A DNA stretch of 64,000 nucleotides from G963667675 sp963667675 (GTDB taxonomy: Bacteria; Chloroflexota; Dehalococcoidia; Lucifugimonadales; UBA3495). The stretch is taken from the NCBI GenBank assembly GCA_963667675.1, contig OY763929.1, forward strand, positions 558,001 to 622,000, given 5' to 3'. The notes beneath the pieces are model-generated. The model was not told the DNA's origin. It saw only the letters and a program-made list of their open reading frames with translations, and did no database searches. The translations under genes and the position numbers were made by a program. Position 1 is the first letter of the stretch. Each line of letters begins with the position of its first letter. Shown here piece by piece: positions 56,947 to 64,000 of the stretch.

Positions 56947-57735
56947 TCAATCAAGGCCATCGCTCGTAGACTCTTGTAAGCCCAGCTGTGCCATCCGGTT
57001 GATCTGCGCCGCCAGGTAGCCCGCCCCGAAGCCGTTGTCGATGTTCACCACGGCCACGCCGGGAGCGCAACTGTTGAGCATACCCAGCAGGGCCGCCAGT
57101 CCCTCGAAGCTTGCACCGTAGCCCGTGCTGGTGGGAACTGCTACCACCGGAACTGAGACCAGGCCTGCCACCACCCCCGTCAAGGCCGCTTCCATTCCGG
57201 CAACCACGATGATCACCCGCGCCTGCCGGAGCGCGTCTACGTGGTCCAACAGCCGGTGCAGCCCCGCCACGCCGACGTCGTTGACCTGCGTCGCTTGGCT
57301 GCCCATCAGACCGGCGGTAATCTTCGCTTCCTCAGCAACGGGCAAGTCCGCCGTTCCCCCGGTGAGTATCAGGACACCATCAAGCTTGGCTATTGGCTCC
57401 GGAGCAGGGACAACGATCGCCCCGGCTAGCTCGTTAAAGACAGCGTCCGGGGTCTCTCTAGTCACGATTTCATGGGCGGTCCGGTCCGTCTTGGTGACTA
57501 ACACCGGGTGGCCCCTGCCCTTCATGGCGGCCACTATCCCGGCCACCTGCTGCGGGGTCTTGCCTTTTCCCAGGACGACTTCCGGCGACCCCGTGCGCAG
57601 GGGGCGGTGATGGTCGATCTTGGCCCACCCGATCTCCTGGTAGGGCATGTCCCTCAGTTGCGCCAGGGCTTGCTCCGCGGTCGTGCCGTTTTCCTTGAAG
57701 TCCTGGAGCAATTGACGCAGACGCTTCTCGTCGAT
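56947..57735 (-). CDS. larB: Nickel pincer cofactor biosynthesis protein LarB
   Basis: LarB carboxylates and hydrolyses nicotinate adenine dinucleotide, the first step toward the nickel-pincer nucleotide. The protein shows the AIR-carboxylase-like C-terminal domain (TGGTADLPVAEEA, GMEAALTGVVAGL, VPTSTGYGASF, NIDNGFGAG). The N-terminus IDEKRLRQLLQDFKENG matches the family, but the first family residue falls on an ATC codon (57735). It lies 6 bases after a perfect AAGGAGG (57748-57742); no ATG, GTG or CTG fits. The nearest ordinary start, TTG 57711, would drop conserved residues. ATC initiation or a single base error are both possible. 262 residues by this start. Confidence 0.85.
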   Translation of the reverse strand: MDEKRLRQLLQDFKENGTTAEQALAQLRDMPYQEIGWAKIDHHRPLRTGSPEVVLGKGKTPQQVAGIVAAMKGRGHPVLVTKTDRTAHEIVTRETPDAVFNELAGAIVVPAPEPIAKLDGVLILTGGTADLPVAEEAKITAGLMGSQATQVNDVGVAGLHRLLDHVDALRQARVIIVVAGMEAALTGVVAGLVSVPVVAVPTSTGYGASFEGLAALLGMLNSCAPGVAVVNIDNGFGAGYLAAQINRMAQLGLQESTSDGLD

Positions 57736-57741
57736 GATTGA

Positions 57742-57748
57742 CCTCCTT
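57742..57748 (-). promoter_or_regulatory. Ribosome binding site pointing at an ATC start of larB
   Basis: AAGGAGG on the minus strand, with 6 bases to ATC 57735, decides the larB start and has no other candidate start nearby. Confidence 0.7.
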
Positions 57749-57783
57749 GGCGGCTCTTGCCCGGATGGGCGGGTTCCGAAATT

Positions 57784-58983
57784 TCAGCGCAGCAGCTGCC
57801 GCCGCGCTTCCTCCGTTACTCGCTGGTAGACCTCTTGGAACGGGATTCCCCGTTCCAGGGCGACGCGCCGGCACTGGTCAGGCTCCGGAGCAACTCCCAT
57901 CGCGACTCCGCCCAAGTACTTGACCTTGACGCTGACGGGGCCCAGGTCGGTGTCTACGGTGACGGTTGCCCGGTCAGCCACATGGCGCTCGACTACTCGG
58001 GTGCGGATGCCCAGCGTCGGGGCCTCCCGCAGGATTAGCTCCACCGCCGCGGTTTCCAGTTCCGGAGGAACCAAAGCCGACAATACGGTCCCAGGACGGT
58101 TCTTCTTCATCTGCATGGGAGTGCACCAAACGTCCAGGGCGCCAATGGCGAACAGACGCTCTTGGGCATAGCCCAGCACAACCCCCGACACGTCATCCAA
58201 ATTGGTCTCCAGCAGCACGGCATCTGTTTGCCTGGGGACTAGTCCACGGTCCGCCATTTCGCCGGTCCAGATTCTGAGGACGTTAGGGAATTCTTTGGGA
58301 TCCTTGGCTCCCAGGCCCACTCCGATGCGGTCTATGGTGAATGCGGGGCGTTGGAACGCAGCCAGGGTGGTGATGAGCGCCGCTCCGGTGGGGGTAGTAA
58401 GCTCCCCGGCGTCTTGGTACATGGGATGGTCCGCCATCATCGGCGCCTTGGCCGCCGCCGCCAACTCCAACGTGGCGGGAGCCGGATTGGAGTAGCCGCC
58501 GGGCCGTTGGGGGGGCGCAGCATTGCCCAGCACCAGCGGCGACGCGAAGACCTGCTCCACTCCCAGGTGGTGCAGCCCAATCGCCGTCCCGACCACGTCC
58601 ACCAGCGTGTCTATGCTGCCCAGTTCCTCCAACTCCAGGGCCTCTTCCGGCTGGCCATGGACTTTGCTTTCGGCGCGCCATAGGGACTTCAACACCCGGC
58701 GGGCGGGCTCTGTCACGCTGTCTGGAAGGGCGCTGGCTTCCACCGTTTCCAGCAGGTGCCGCGGGGAGTACCGAGCGGCGTTGTCCAGCGTCACATTCAC
58801 AAAAGTGCCCCGCACCTCGCAGCGGCTTTCCTGCCTGGCCTCCAGGTTGTAGCCATCTATGCCAAGCTTTGCCAGTTCTTGGCGCAGGACTTCCAGGGGG
58901 AGGCCCGCGTCCACCAGGGCCCCAAGCAGCATATCGCCGCTGGCTCCGCCGATAGACTGGATGTAAGCTACCCGGTTAGACAT
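57784..58983 (-). CDS. larC: Nickel pincer cofactor cyclometallase LarC
   Basis: About 399 residues from ATG 58983. LarC inserts nickel into the pincer nucleotide. The N-terminal SIGGASGDMLLGALVDAGLP is the LarC1 signature. The C-terminal LarC2 half (LETNLDDVSGVVLGYAQERL, PMQMKKNRPGTVLSALVP) is in the same frame. In some species the two halves are joined by a programmed frameshift, so this one is a continuous gene. The frame is open to 59106, but similarity begins at 58983. Lies between larE and larB. Confidence 0.92.
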   Translation of the reverse strand: MSNRVAYIQSIGGASGDMLLGALVDAGLPLEVLRQELAKLGIDGYNLEARQESRCEVRGTFVNVTLDNAARYSPRHLLETVEASALPDSVTEPARRVLKSLWRAESKVHGQPEEALELEELGSIDTLVDVVGTAIGLHHLGVEQVFASPLVLGNAAPPQRPGGYSNPAPATLELAAAAKAPMMADHPMYQDAGELTTPTGAALITTLAAFQRPAFTIDRIGVGLGAKDPKEFPNVLRIWTGEMADRGLVPRQTDAVLLETNLDDVSGVVLGYAQERLFAIGALDVWCTPMQMKKNRPGTVLSALVPPELETAAVELILREAPTLGIRTRVVERHVADRATVTVDTDLGPVSVKVKYLGGVAMGVAPEPDQCRRVALERGIPFQEVYQRVTEEARRQLLR

Positions 58984-59080
58984 GGACTGCGCCATCCCAA
59001 GCGCCGCCGCTTGGCTTTTACCTCCGGTATTGGGCTGACAATAGCGAAACGTGGGTAGACCCGCTCCCGTCGGTTGGCGG

Positions 59081-59929
59081 TCAGGCGGACCGGGTCGTGG
59101 ACTCAAGTAGAAGCTGGTCGTTCAAGCTCCCAGACCGCAGCCCTGCCAGGTCCAGGGAGACCCACAGATAGCCGATCTTTTTCAGGTTATCGACTATCTC
59201 TTTCCGGTGCCGGAAGGCGGTCTCCATGTCCCCCTCTCCGACTTCGACACGGCACAGGCGGTCATGGTGCCTGGCCCTGACTTCCCTGAGGCCCAGGCTC
59301 CGTAGGTAGTCCTCCGCCCGTTCGACCTTGGAAAGGGTCTCGACGGTCACCGGCGTGCCGTAGGGAATACGGGAGGAAAGACACGGCTGGGCGGGCTTGT
59401 CCCAGACCGGTATGTCCAGCGCCTTTGCGATGTTCCTGACCGCGGGCTTGTCCAGTCCGGCCTCCAGCAGCGGACTACGCACGGTGTGCTCCGCCGCGGC
59501 CTGCATGCCCGGCCGGTAGTCCCCCCGGTCACCGGTGTTGGCGCCGTTGGCGACCCACCGGTAGCCTTCCTGCGCCGCCAGATCCTGGAGTTGGGAATAC
59601 AACTCTGTCTTGCAGAAATAGCAACGTTGCGGCGAGTTGGCGACATATCCTTCCCTGGCCATCTCTGCAGTGTTGATAACGCGATGGGCGAAGCCAACTC
59701 TCTGCGCCAGCCCAACGGCCTCTTCCAGTTCCCGCCGGGCCAACGCTGGGGAATCTGCGGTCACAGCCAGTGACCGAGGGCCCAGCGCCTGGTGGGCGGC
59801 CACGGCAACCAGGGCGCTGTCGACGCCCCCGGAATAGGCGACGACCACCGACTCCATCTCGTGGAGGATGTTTCTCAAATCAGCCAGTTGGTCTTGGGTT
59901 TCAGGAGTCACTCTCGCCCCCGGACGCAC
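59081..59929 (-). CDS. larE: ATP-dependent sacrificial sulfur transferase LarE
   Basis: The 282-residue PP-loop enzyme adenylates the pincer precursor and donates sulfur. The ATP loop is VAYSGGVDSALVAV. A Cys at residue 183 (KPAQPCLSSRIPYG) matches the single sacrificial cysteine of Lactobacillus LarE, and CYFCKTEL (Cys103, 106) is also kept. GTG 59929 is listed; GTG 59911 has a better ribosome binding site (GGGGGCGAGA). First gene of larE-larC-larB; no larA or other nickel-pincer enzyme is in this window. Confidence 0.93.
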   Translation of the reverse strand: MRPGARVTPETQDQLADLRNILHEMESVVVAYSGGVDSALVAVAAHQALGPRSLAVTADSPALARRELEEAVGLAQRVGFAHRVINTAEMAREGYVANSPQRCYFCKTELYSQLQDLAAQEGYRWVANGANTGDRGDYRPGMQAAAEHTVRSPLLEAGLDKPAVRNIAKALDIPVWDKPAQPCLSSRIPYGTPVTVETLSKVERAEDYLRSLGLREVRARHHDRLCRVEVGEGDMETAFRHRKEIVDNLKKIGYLWVSLDLAGLRSGSLNDQLLLESTTRSA

Positions 59930-60117
59930 GCAATCAACTTACGGTTAGATGATACCGCCGCCCCAGTCCGGCGTCCACACTGGTTTCGCTGCCGGCGGCC
60001 CCTTGGGGTTTGCGCGTGTCAATGCTCCAGTGTATGGGATATGATTTGACAAGGTTAATTTAAGGGCGGCGGGGGGAACGGTCTTCGCCGCCTTGCCATT
60101 GGTGCTCGATTAGTCCG

Positions 60118-61056
60118 ATGCTCGTTTCAAGGCTAATGTCCATGCTGCGCCGCACCGCCGCGTTGGTCCGTCTTGGCAGGTGGCTCGTTATGGGATGGCG
60201 GCGCGACCAGCCGGGCCGCGCTTGGCCGTTCATACTTTCGGCCAGGGTTTTCCATAGATTGGGAGAGCACGATGCTCCCCATATGGCTGCCAGCGTCGGT
60301 TACTACGCTGTCCTCTCCCTGTTTCCCCTAGTGTTGGCGTTGAGCGCTGTCATCGGCTGGGTCGCCGGCCCAGAGTCCAGGCAAGACCAATTGGTGGATT
60401 TTTTCGTCGAAAATCTCCCCGGCTCAGAGCAATTTGTGCGAGAGACAGTCGAAGGCACGACTAAGTATCGAGAAACCTTGGGAGTTGTGGCGGCGGTGGG
60501 GTTGATCCTGGCTGCAAGCACGGTGTTCGGGTCCATAACTCGCGTTGTGAACCTGGCTTGGGGCCAACGAAGTCCGCCCTTCTACAAGAACAAGCCCCGG
60601 CAACTGGCCATGGCCCTCGGCGTGGGCCTACTCTTCGCTGCCTCGGTCGCGTTGACCAGCATGCTGCAATGGGCCGGCAGCATTGAGATCGACGGAGAAT
60701 CTATCTCAGGCATCCTGGGGGGACAGGTCTCTGCCCTGGCCCTGCGTGTGCCGGCCCTGTTCATTAGCTTCTCGATCTTCCTGATCATCTACAAGTACCT
60801 GCCCAGCATCAAGGTTCGCTGGGGAGACGTATGGTTGGGTGCCCTCCTGGCCGGGTTCCTCTTTGAAGTGGGCAAGACCCTCTTCTTGTGGTATCTCGAA
60901 AATTTTGCACAATTCGAGCAGCTTTACGGCAACGTAGCCTCGGTTATCATTCTAATGGTCTGGGCCTATTTCTGTGCCTTTATCTTGATTGTGGGTGCCG
61001 AAGTCTCATCGGAATACAGCCGGATGAAACGGAGCAAACCCCGCTGTGGCAATTGA
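60118..61056 (+). CDS. YihY/BrkB-family membrane protein
   Basis: The 312-residue protein has about six transmembrane helices and the family's pattern HMAASVGYYAVLSLFPLVLAL, then GSITRVVNLAWGQRSPPFYKNK, RWGDVWLGALLAGFLFEVGK and the C-terminal VGAEVSSEYSR. The family was once called ribonuclease BN, but that assignment was wrong and its function remains unclear. Divergent from larE. Confidence 0.9.
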   Translation: MLVSRLMSMLRRTAALVRLGRWLVMGWRRDQPGRAWPFILSARVFHRLGEHDAPHMAASVGYYAVLSLFPLVLALSAVIGWVAGPESRQDQLVDFFVENLPGSEQFVRETVEGTTKYRETLGVVAAVGLILAASTVFGSITRVVNLAWGQRSPPFYKNKPRQLAMALGVGLLFAASVALTSMLQWAGSIEIDGESISGILGGQVSALALRVPALFISFSIFLIIYKYLPSIKVRWGDVWLGALLAGFLFEVGKTLFLWYLENFAQFEQLYGNVASVIILMVWAYFCAFILIVGAEVSSEYSRMKRSKPRCGN

Positions 61057-61181
61057 GTTGCCATCCCTAGGACTGGAAAGGGTGCGAGGAGGCATCCAGG
61101 CGTCGCCGCCGCCCCTACTGACATTTGGCCGTTGACCGGCGCCGGGTTTCCCCGGTACTATTTTAATCCCAACCCTCTTGC

Positions 61182-61229
61182 AAAGAGGCCGCCGATGCTT
61201 CAACCAAGCGTTGCACCGGCGGTCTCTTT
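61182..61229. terminator. Bidirectional hairpin terminator
   Basis: AAAGAGGCCGCCG (61182-61194) pairs with CGGCGGTCTCTTT (61217-61229), 13 base pairs counting one G-T, and GCTT/AAGC pairs again in the loop. T-rich sequence follows the right arm (TCTCTTTCTCTTT), and A-rich sequence precedes the left arm. It serves the converging membrane-protein and thermonuclease genes. Confidence 0.65.
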
Positions 61230-61233
61230 CTCT

Positions 61234-61719
61234 TTACCACAGGCATCCGACCCCGTTCCACCGGGCGTCGCGCTCCAAGGCAATCAGGTGGTCGCGGTGC
61301 TGCCCGTCCCTGTCCCAGGCGCGGGCCAGCCCCTGTTCCACCAATATCTCGTCGATGCTGTTGCCTCCTTCCGTGAACACATAGAATAATAGCCTGCCGC
61401 TGGAATCCAGCGCTCTGGTCCCGTGCTCCACCCGCACCGTCCGCCCGGCAAGCTGCCTCAGAGCAGAAGCGGCTTGGCCGTAACACTTTTCGCCTCTCTC
61501 AGGCGTGTCCACTCCGAAGAGACGCACCCGGCCCTCGGGAGTGTCCAGGGTGTCCCCGTCGATTACGCGTGAGACGTGCAACGGCGAGCACTCCGGGCAA
61601 CGCAGTCCAGTGGGGTATTCCTGGATAGATATCGACCCAAAGCAGGCGGCGGCCGCCAAGACAATCAAGACGACGCCCAACCCACAAGCGGCGGTAGTCC
61701 CGGTTTGGCCTGTCATCAA
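61234..61719 (-). CDS. Secreted thermonuclease (SNase) lipoprotein
   Basis: The 161-residue protein has a lipobox (LAAAAC, Cys26) and then the staphylococcal-nuclease OB fold: SRVIDGDTLDTPEGRVRLFGVDTPERGEKC with the calcium aspartates and catalytic Arg and Glu, and DSSGRLLFYVF with the second Arg. It cleaves DNA or RNA outside the cell, for example to scavenge nucleotides or degrade matrix DNA. Its stop is 4 bases from the terminator hairpin. Confidence 0.88.
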   Translation of the reverse strand: MMTGQTGTTAACGLGVVLIVLAAAACFGSISIQEYPTGLRCPECSPLHVSRVIDGDTLDTPEGRVRLFGVDTPERGEKCYGQAASALRQLAGRTVRVEHGTRALDSSGRLLFYVFTEGGNSIDEILVEQGLARAWDRDGQHRDHLIALERDARWNGVGCLW

Positions 61720-61766
61720 ACCTTAGGGCCGCAGGCAATTGAAGGCCCCACCGCCAGCCCGCCGGT

Positions 61767-62660
61767 TTAGAACGCCGGCCTGCCGGGGACCTTCACCCGC
61801 ACCCGGTAGAGCGACGTCGACGCCGTGATGAACAGGCTGCACAGGTCATCATCGCCCCACGTGAGGTTGGCCGATATTTCGGGGGTGAGGATAACCCCCA
61901 GGCTGGCGCCGTCGGGAGTGAAGCAGTGGATGCCGCCGGGGCCGGAGCAGTACAGGTTCCCCTGGCTGTCGACCCTCATCCCGTCGGCCACCCCCCTTTC
62001 GCGGTCGCCCTGCAACTCCGCCCATACCCGGCCTCCGGTCACCGACCCGTCGTCCCGCACGTCGAACACCCGGATGTGGTTGTGCCGGGAGTCGTCGACG
62101 AATAGCTGCGACTCGTCCAGCGAAAAACAGAGGCCGTTGGGCAGGGTGAAGTCGGATACCAGCAGCGTTAGGGACCCACTGCCGGGTTCAAGCCGGAATA
62201 CGCCGCAGAAGTCCAACTCCCGCTCCCTGGCCACGCCGTGGGGGGATCCCAGCCGGCCGAAATATGGATCGGTGAAGTAAATCGAGCCGTCGCTCCTGAC
62301 CACAACGTCGTTGGGGCTGTTGAGTTCCTTGCCGTCGTAATGAGTGGCCAGGACGGAGACCGAGCCGTCCGGCTCCGTGCGGGTCACCCGGCTGGTGGCG
62401 TGTTCGCAGGTGACGAGGCGACCCTGGCGGTCGTAACAGTTGCCGTTGGCCATGTTGCTGGGCTGCCGAAAAGTCTCCACCTGACCGTCGGGGGTCCACT
62501 GCCTCAAGATGTCTCCCGGTATGTCGCTGAAGACCAGGCGCTTCTCAACGTGGTCCCATGCCGGCCCCTCGGTGAATCCGAAGCCCGCGGCAACCTGCTC
62601 TATCTCGACGTCGCGGTCTACTATTTCCAGAAGCCTGTCGTCCAGAATCTCAACGTTCAT
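61767..62660 (-). CDS. SMP-30/gluconolactonase-family lactonase
   Basis: The 297-residue six-blade beta propeller matches the SMP-30/LRE family, metal-dependent lactonases for sugar or related lactones. The metal ligands are visible: Glu in FGFTEGPAWD, Asn in NSPNDVVV, Asn in LPNGLCFS, and Asp in ADGMRVDSQG. Substrate is not predictable. An NHL propeller gene lies 39 bases upstream on the same strand, so the two are probably co-transcribed. Confidence 0.9.
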   Translation of the reverse strand: MNVEILDDRLLEIVDRDVEIEQVAAGFGFTEGPAWDHVEKRLVFSDIPGDILRQWTPDGQVETFRQPSNMANGNCYDRQGRLVTCEHATSRVTRTEPDGSVSVLATHYDGKELNSPNDVVVRSDGSIYFTDPYFGRLGSPHGVARERELDFCGVFRLEPGSGSLTLLVSDFTLPNGLCFSLDESQLFVDDSRHNHIRVFDVRDDGSVTGGRVWAELQGDRERGVADGMRVDSQGNLYCSGPGGIHCFTPDGASLGVILTPEISANLTWGDDDLCSLFITASTSLYRVRVKVPGRPAF

Positions 62661-62699
62661 TTCCTGTCTATCCTATCCTGCCTTCAGCAGTAATTAGCC

Positions 62700-63572
62700 C
62701 TAACGCCTGCGCACGAACTTGTCGACTCCTTGTGGGGTGGCCACGTAGATATCCCCGTTGGCATCCACCCAGCTTCCGTGGCCTCCCCGGCACTCGAACC
62801 GGCTCAGAACGCTGCCCTGCCTGTCCAGCACGCTGACCCGGGCCGGCGACCCATCAACCGGACCTTCGCTTACGTACAAGGTCCCGTCCTGGTCTTGGGA
62901 GATGTCCATAGGCCGCTGGATGTCCGTCCAGATTGCCTGGAACTCTCCGTCGGCGGAAAACACCTGGATGCGGTGGTTCTCCCGGTCGCAAACGTAAACA
63001 TTGCCGTCACCGCCTACCAACAGGCTGTGGGGCAGGTGAAATTCTCCCGGCCCGGTCTTGCCTGGCTGGCCCCACGAGGACTTGAGTTGGCCGTCGGGCG
63101 AGAAGCGGTGCACCCTGGCATTTCTGTATCCGTCGGAAACGTAGAGGTCACCCGACGGCGCGGGCGCCAGTTCGCTGGGATAATTGAAGGGACCCGCCGC
63201 TCGCGGCACCAAGTCTCCGGGGTTTTCGCACCCCGTGTCAGAGTGCTCGCCGTGCCGTCCCAGCATCTGGATGGGCTTGCCGTCCAGGGTATACATGATG
63301 CACACCGAAGTGTCGCGGTCGGTGACGTACACGACGTCGTCGGCGATATAGAACCCGTGAGGGAACACAAACGAGCCGTTTCCCCACGAAGTCAGGAATT
63401 CACCGTCTTGGCCGAACACCACCACGGGAGGGTCTTTGCGCTGGAAGGCGTAGACCAGGCCCTTGGAATCGGTGGCCACGGCGCTGACCATGGCAAAGCT
63501 CTCTCCGGGGGGCAGCTTGGCCCAGTCCATGACCGCCGTGTACCTGTACGCGCCCGTGCCTACCGTTGTCAC
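62700..63572 (-). CDS. NHL-repeat beta-propeller protein
   Basis: The 290-residue protein is built of NHL-type blades with recurring GxVYVxDRxNxRIQVFxxDG patterns (VVYVTDRDTSVCIMY, DLYVSDGYRNARVHRFSPDG, NVYVCDRENHRIQVFSADG, TLYVSEG). Peptidylglycine amidating-lyase-like and other binding propellers share this pattern. No signal peptide is seen, so it is probably cytoplasmic. No catalytic residues can be assigned. Same strand as the SMP-30 gene. Confidence 0.82.
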   Translation of the reverse strand: MTTVGTGAYRYTAVMDWAKLPPGESFAMVSAVATDSKGLVYAFQRKDPPVVVFGQDGEFLTSWGNGSFVFPHGFYIADDVVYVTDRDTSVCIMYTLDGKPIQMLGRHGEHSDTGCENPGDLVPRAAGPFNYPSELAPAPSGDLYVSDGYRNARVHRFSPDGQLKSSWGQPGKTGPGEFHLPHSLLVGGDGNVYVCDRENHRIQVFSADGEFQAIWTDIQRPMDISQDQDGTLYVSEGPVDGSPARVSVLDRQGSVLSRFECRGGHGSWVDANGDIYVATPQGVDKFVRRR

Positions 63573-63791
63573 TGTTGGCCACCTCCGACCGCTGTCTCAA
63601 GCCGATTCTAGTTTGACGGGGCTTTGTGCGCAACCTCTAAACTCACAAACGAAGTGCAACACATTGGCTTTCCGCGACTCTTGGCCCACGCCTTGACTGA
63701 GCCTATTGCCGTTGGTAAACTCGCCGTTGGCGAAAAGCCGCAAAACCCCCACGAAACTTTGCCCAATATCAATAGCGCGATGGAGGATGGT

Positions 63792-64000
63792 GTGTCCGCC
63801 AGTTACTTGGACCGAATAGAGGAAATCATTGACAAGAGGAGCCTGCTAAGCCACCCCTTCTACCAGGCATGGAGCAACGGCACTCTCCCCATGGAGTCGC
63901 TGGTCAACTACGCTGGCCAGTACTACCACTTCGAGATGGCATACCCCACTTTCCTCAGCGGCCTGCACCACCGTTGCGACGACCGCGAAATCCGGCAGCT
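63792..64000 (+). CDS. CADD-family (TenA/PqqC-like) oxygenase, partial
   Basis: The first 69 codons are visible; the rest runs off the right edge. The N-terminus (ASYLDRIEEIIDKRSLL, HPFYQAWSNGTLP, QYYHFEMAYPTFLSG, LHHRCDDREIRQL) matches the CADD group of helical iron oxygenases, one member of which makes para-aminobenzoate from an internal tyrosine for folate synthesis. GTG 63792 is chosen because GGAGGA lies 4 bases upstream; an ATG at 63780 is in frame but overlaps that site. The 219-base divergent gap before it holds no clear promoter. Confidence 0.75.
   Translation, partial: MSASYLDRIEEIIDKRSLLSHPFYQAWSNGTLPMESLVNYAGQYYHFEMAYPTFLSGLHHRCDDREIRQ

Noticed and set aside
57784..58983. Programmed frameshift in larC as in some lactobacilli
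   Set aside because: Both LarC halves read in one continuous frame, so no shift is needed.

Overview
The window is a GC-rich bacterial chromosome segment of 64 kb with about 50 protein genes, two tRNAs and one complete insertion element. By eye it looks like a Chloroflexota genome, perhaps near the Dehalococcoidia/SAR202 lineages. The reasons are secreted lipoproteins with long Thr/Pro linkers, the greA-lysS and split transketolase layouts, a CO-dehydrogenase-like molybdenum hydroxylase, and an SMP-30 and an NHL propeller side by side. This placement is inference; no rRNA is present to settle it.

Layout. 1-7 kb: the end of a flavin-dependent halogenase-like gene, a K+-dependent type proton pyrophosphatase (hppA), a divergent GT20 glycosyltransferase, and an amidase with a small GatC-like gene upstream. 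7-17 kb: a zinc-ribbon CPBP membrane protease, then trpA-aroH-aroF (aromatic amino acids), greA, lysS, a DUF429-like gene wedged between lysS and serS, and serS. 14.5-20 kb: two large secreted lipoproteins, each with a Thr/Pro stalk and an HExxH zinc-protease motif. 20-25 kb (minus strand): a coxS-coxL-coxM-like molybdenum hydroxylase operon ending in surE, then a CTP-synthase-C-terminal-like protein. 26-38 kb: tRNA-Lys, a near-perfect sigma-70 promoter, rpoB-rpoC-pyrD and secA. 38-44 kb: rhomboid protease, GNAT acetyltransferase, alpha/beta hydrolase, a trehalose pair (otsA-otsB) and an amidohydrolase.

44.4-47.35 kb is an intact IS1595-family element of 2,945 bp with 24-bp perfect terminal inverted repeats and an 8-bp target duplication. 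Besides its transposase it carries a DNA methyltransferase fused to an Mrr-like nuclease domain. That gene contains a run of 15 C residues which throws the last part of the protein out of frame. The element also carries a 43-codon basic protein whose stop codon lies in the right terminal repeat. A mobile, possibly phase-variable restriction-modification cargo is the most unusual system in the window.

47.4-64 kb: split transketolase, proB-proA (proline), mfd, a TlpA-like lipoprotein, tRNA-Pro, the nickel-pincer cofactor genes larE-larC-larB with no larA in view, a YihY-type membrane protein, a secreted thermonuclease, the two beta-propeller proteins, and the start of a CADD-family gene (a PABA-forming oxygenase family) cut by the window end. 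larB appears to start at an ATC codon behind a perfect ribosome binding site.
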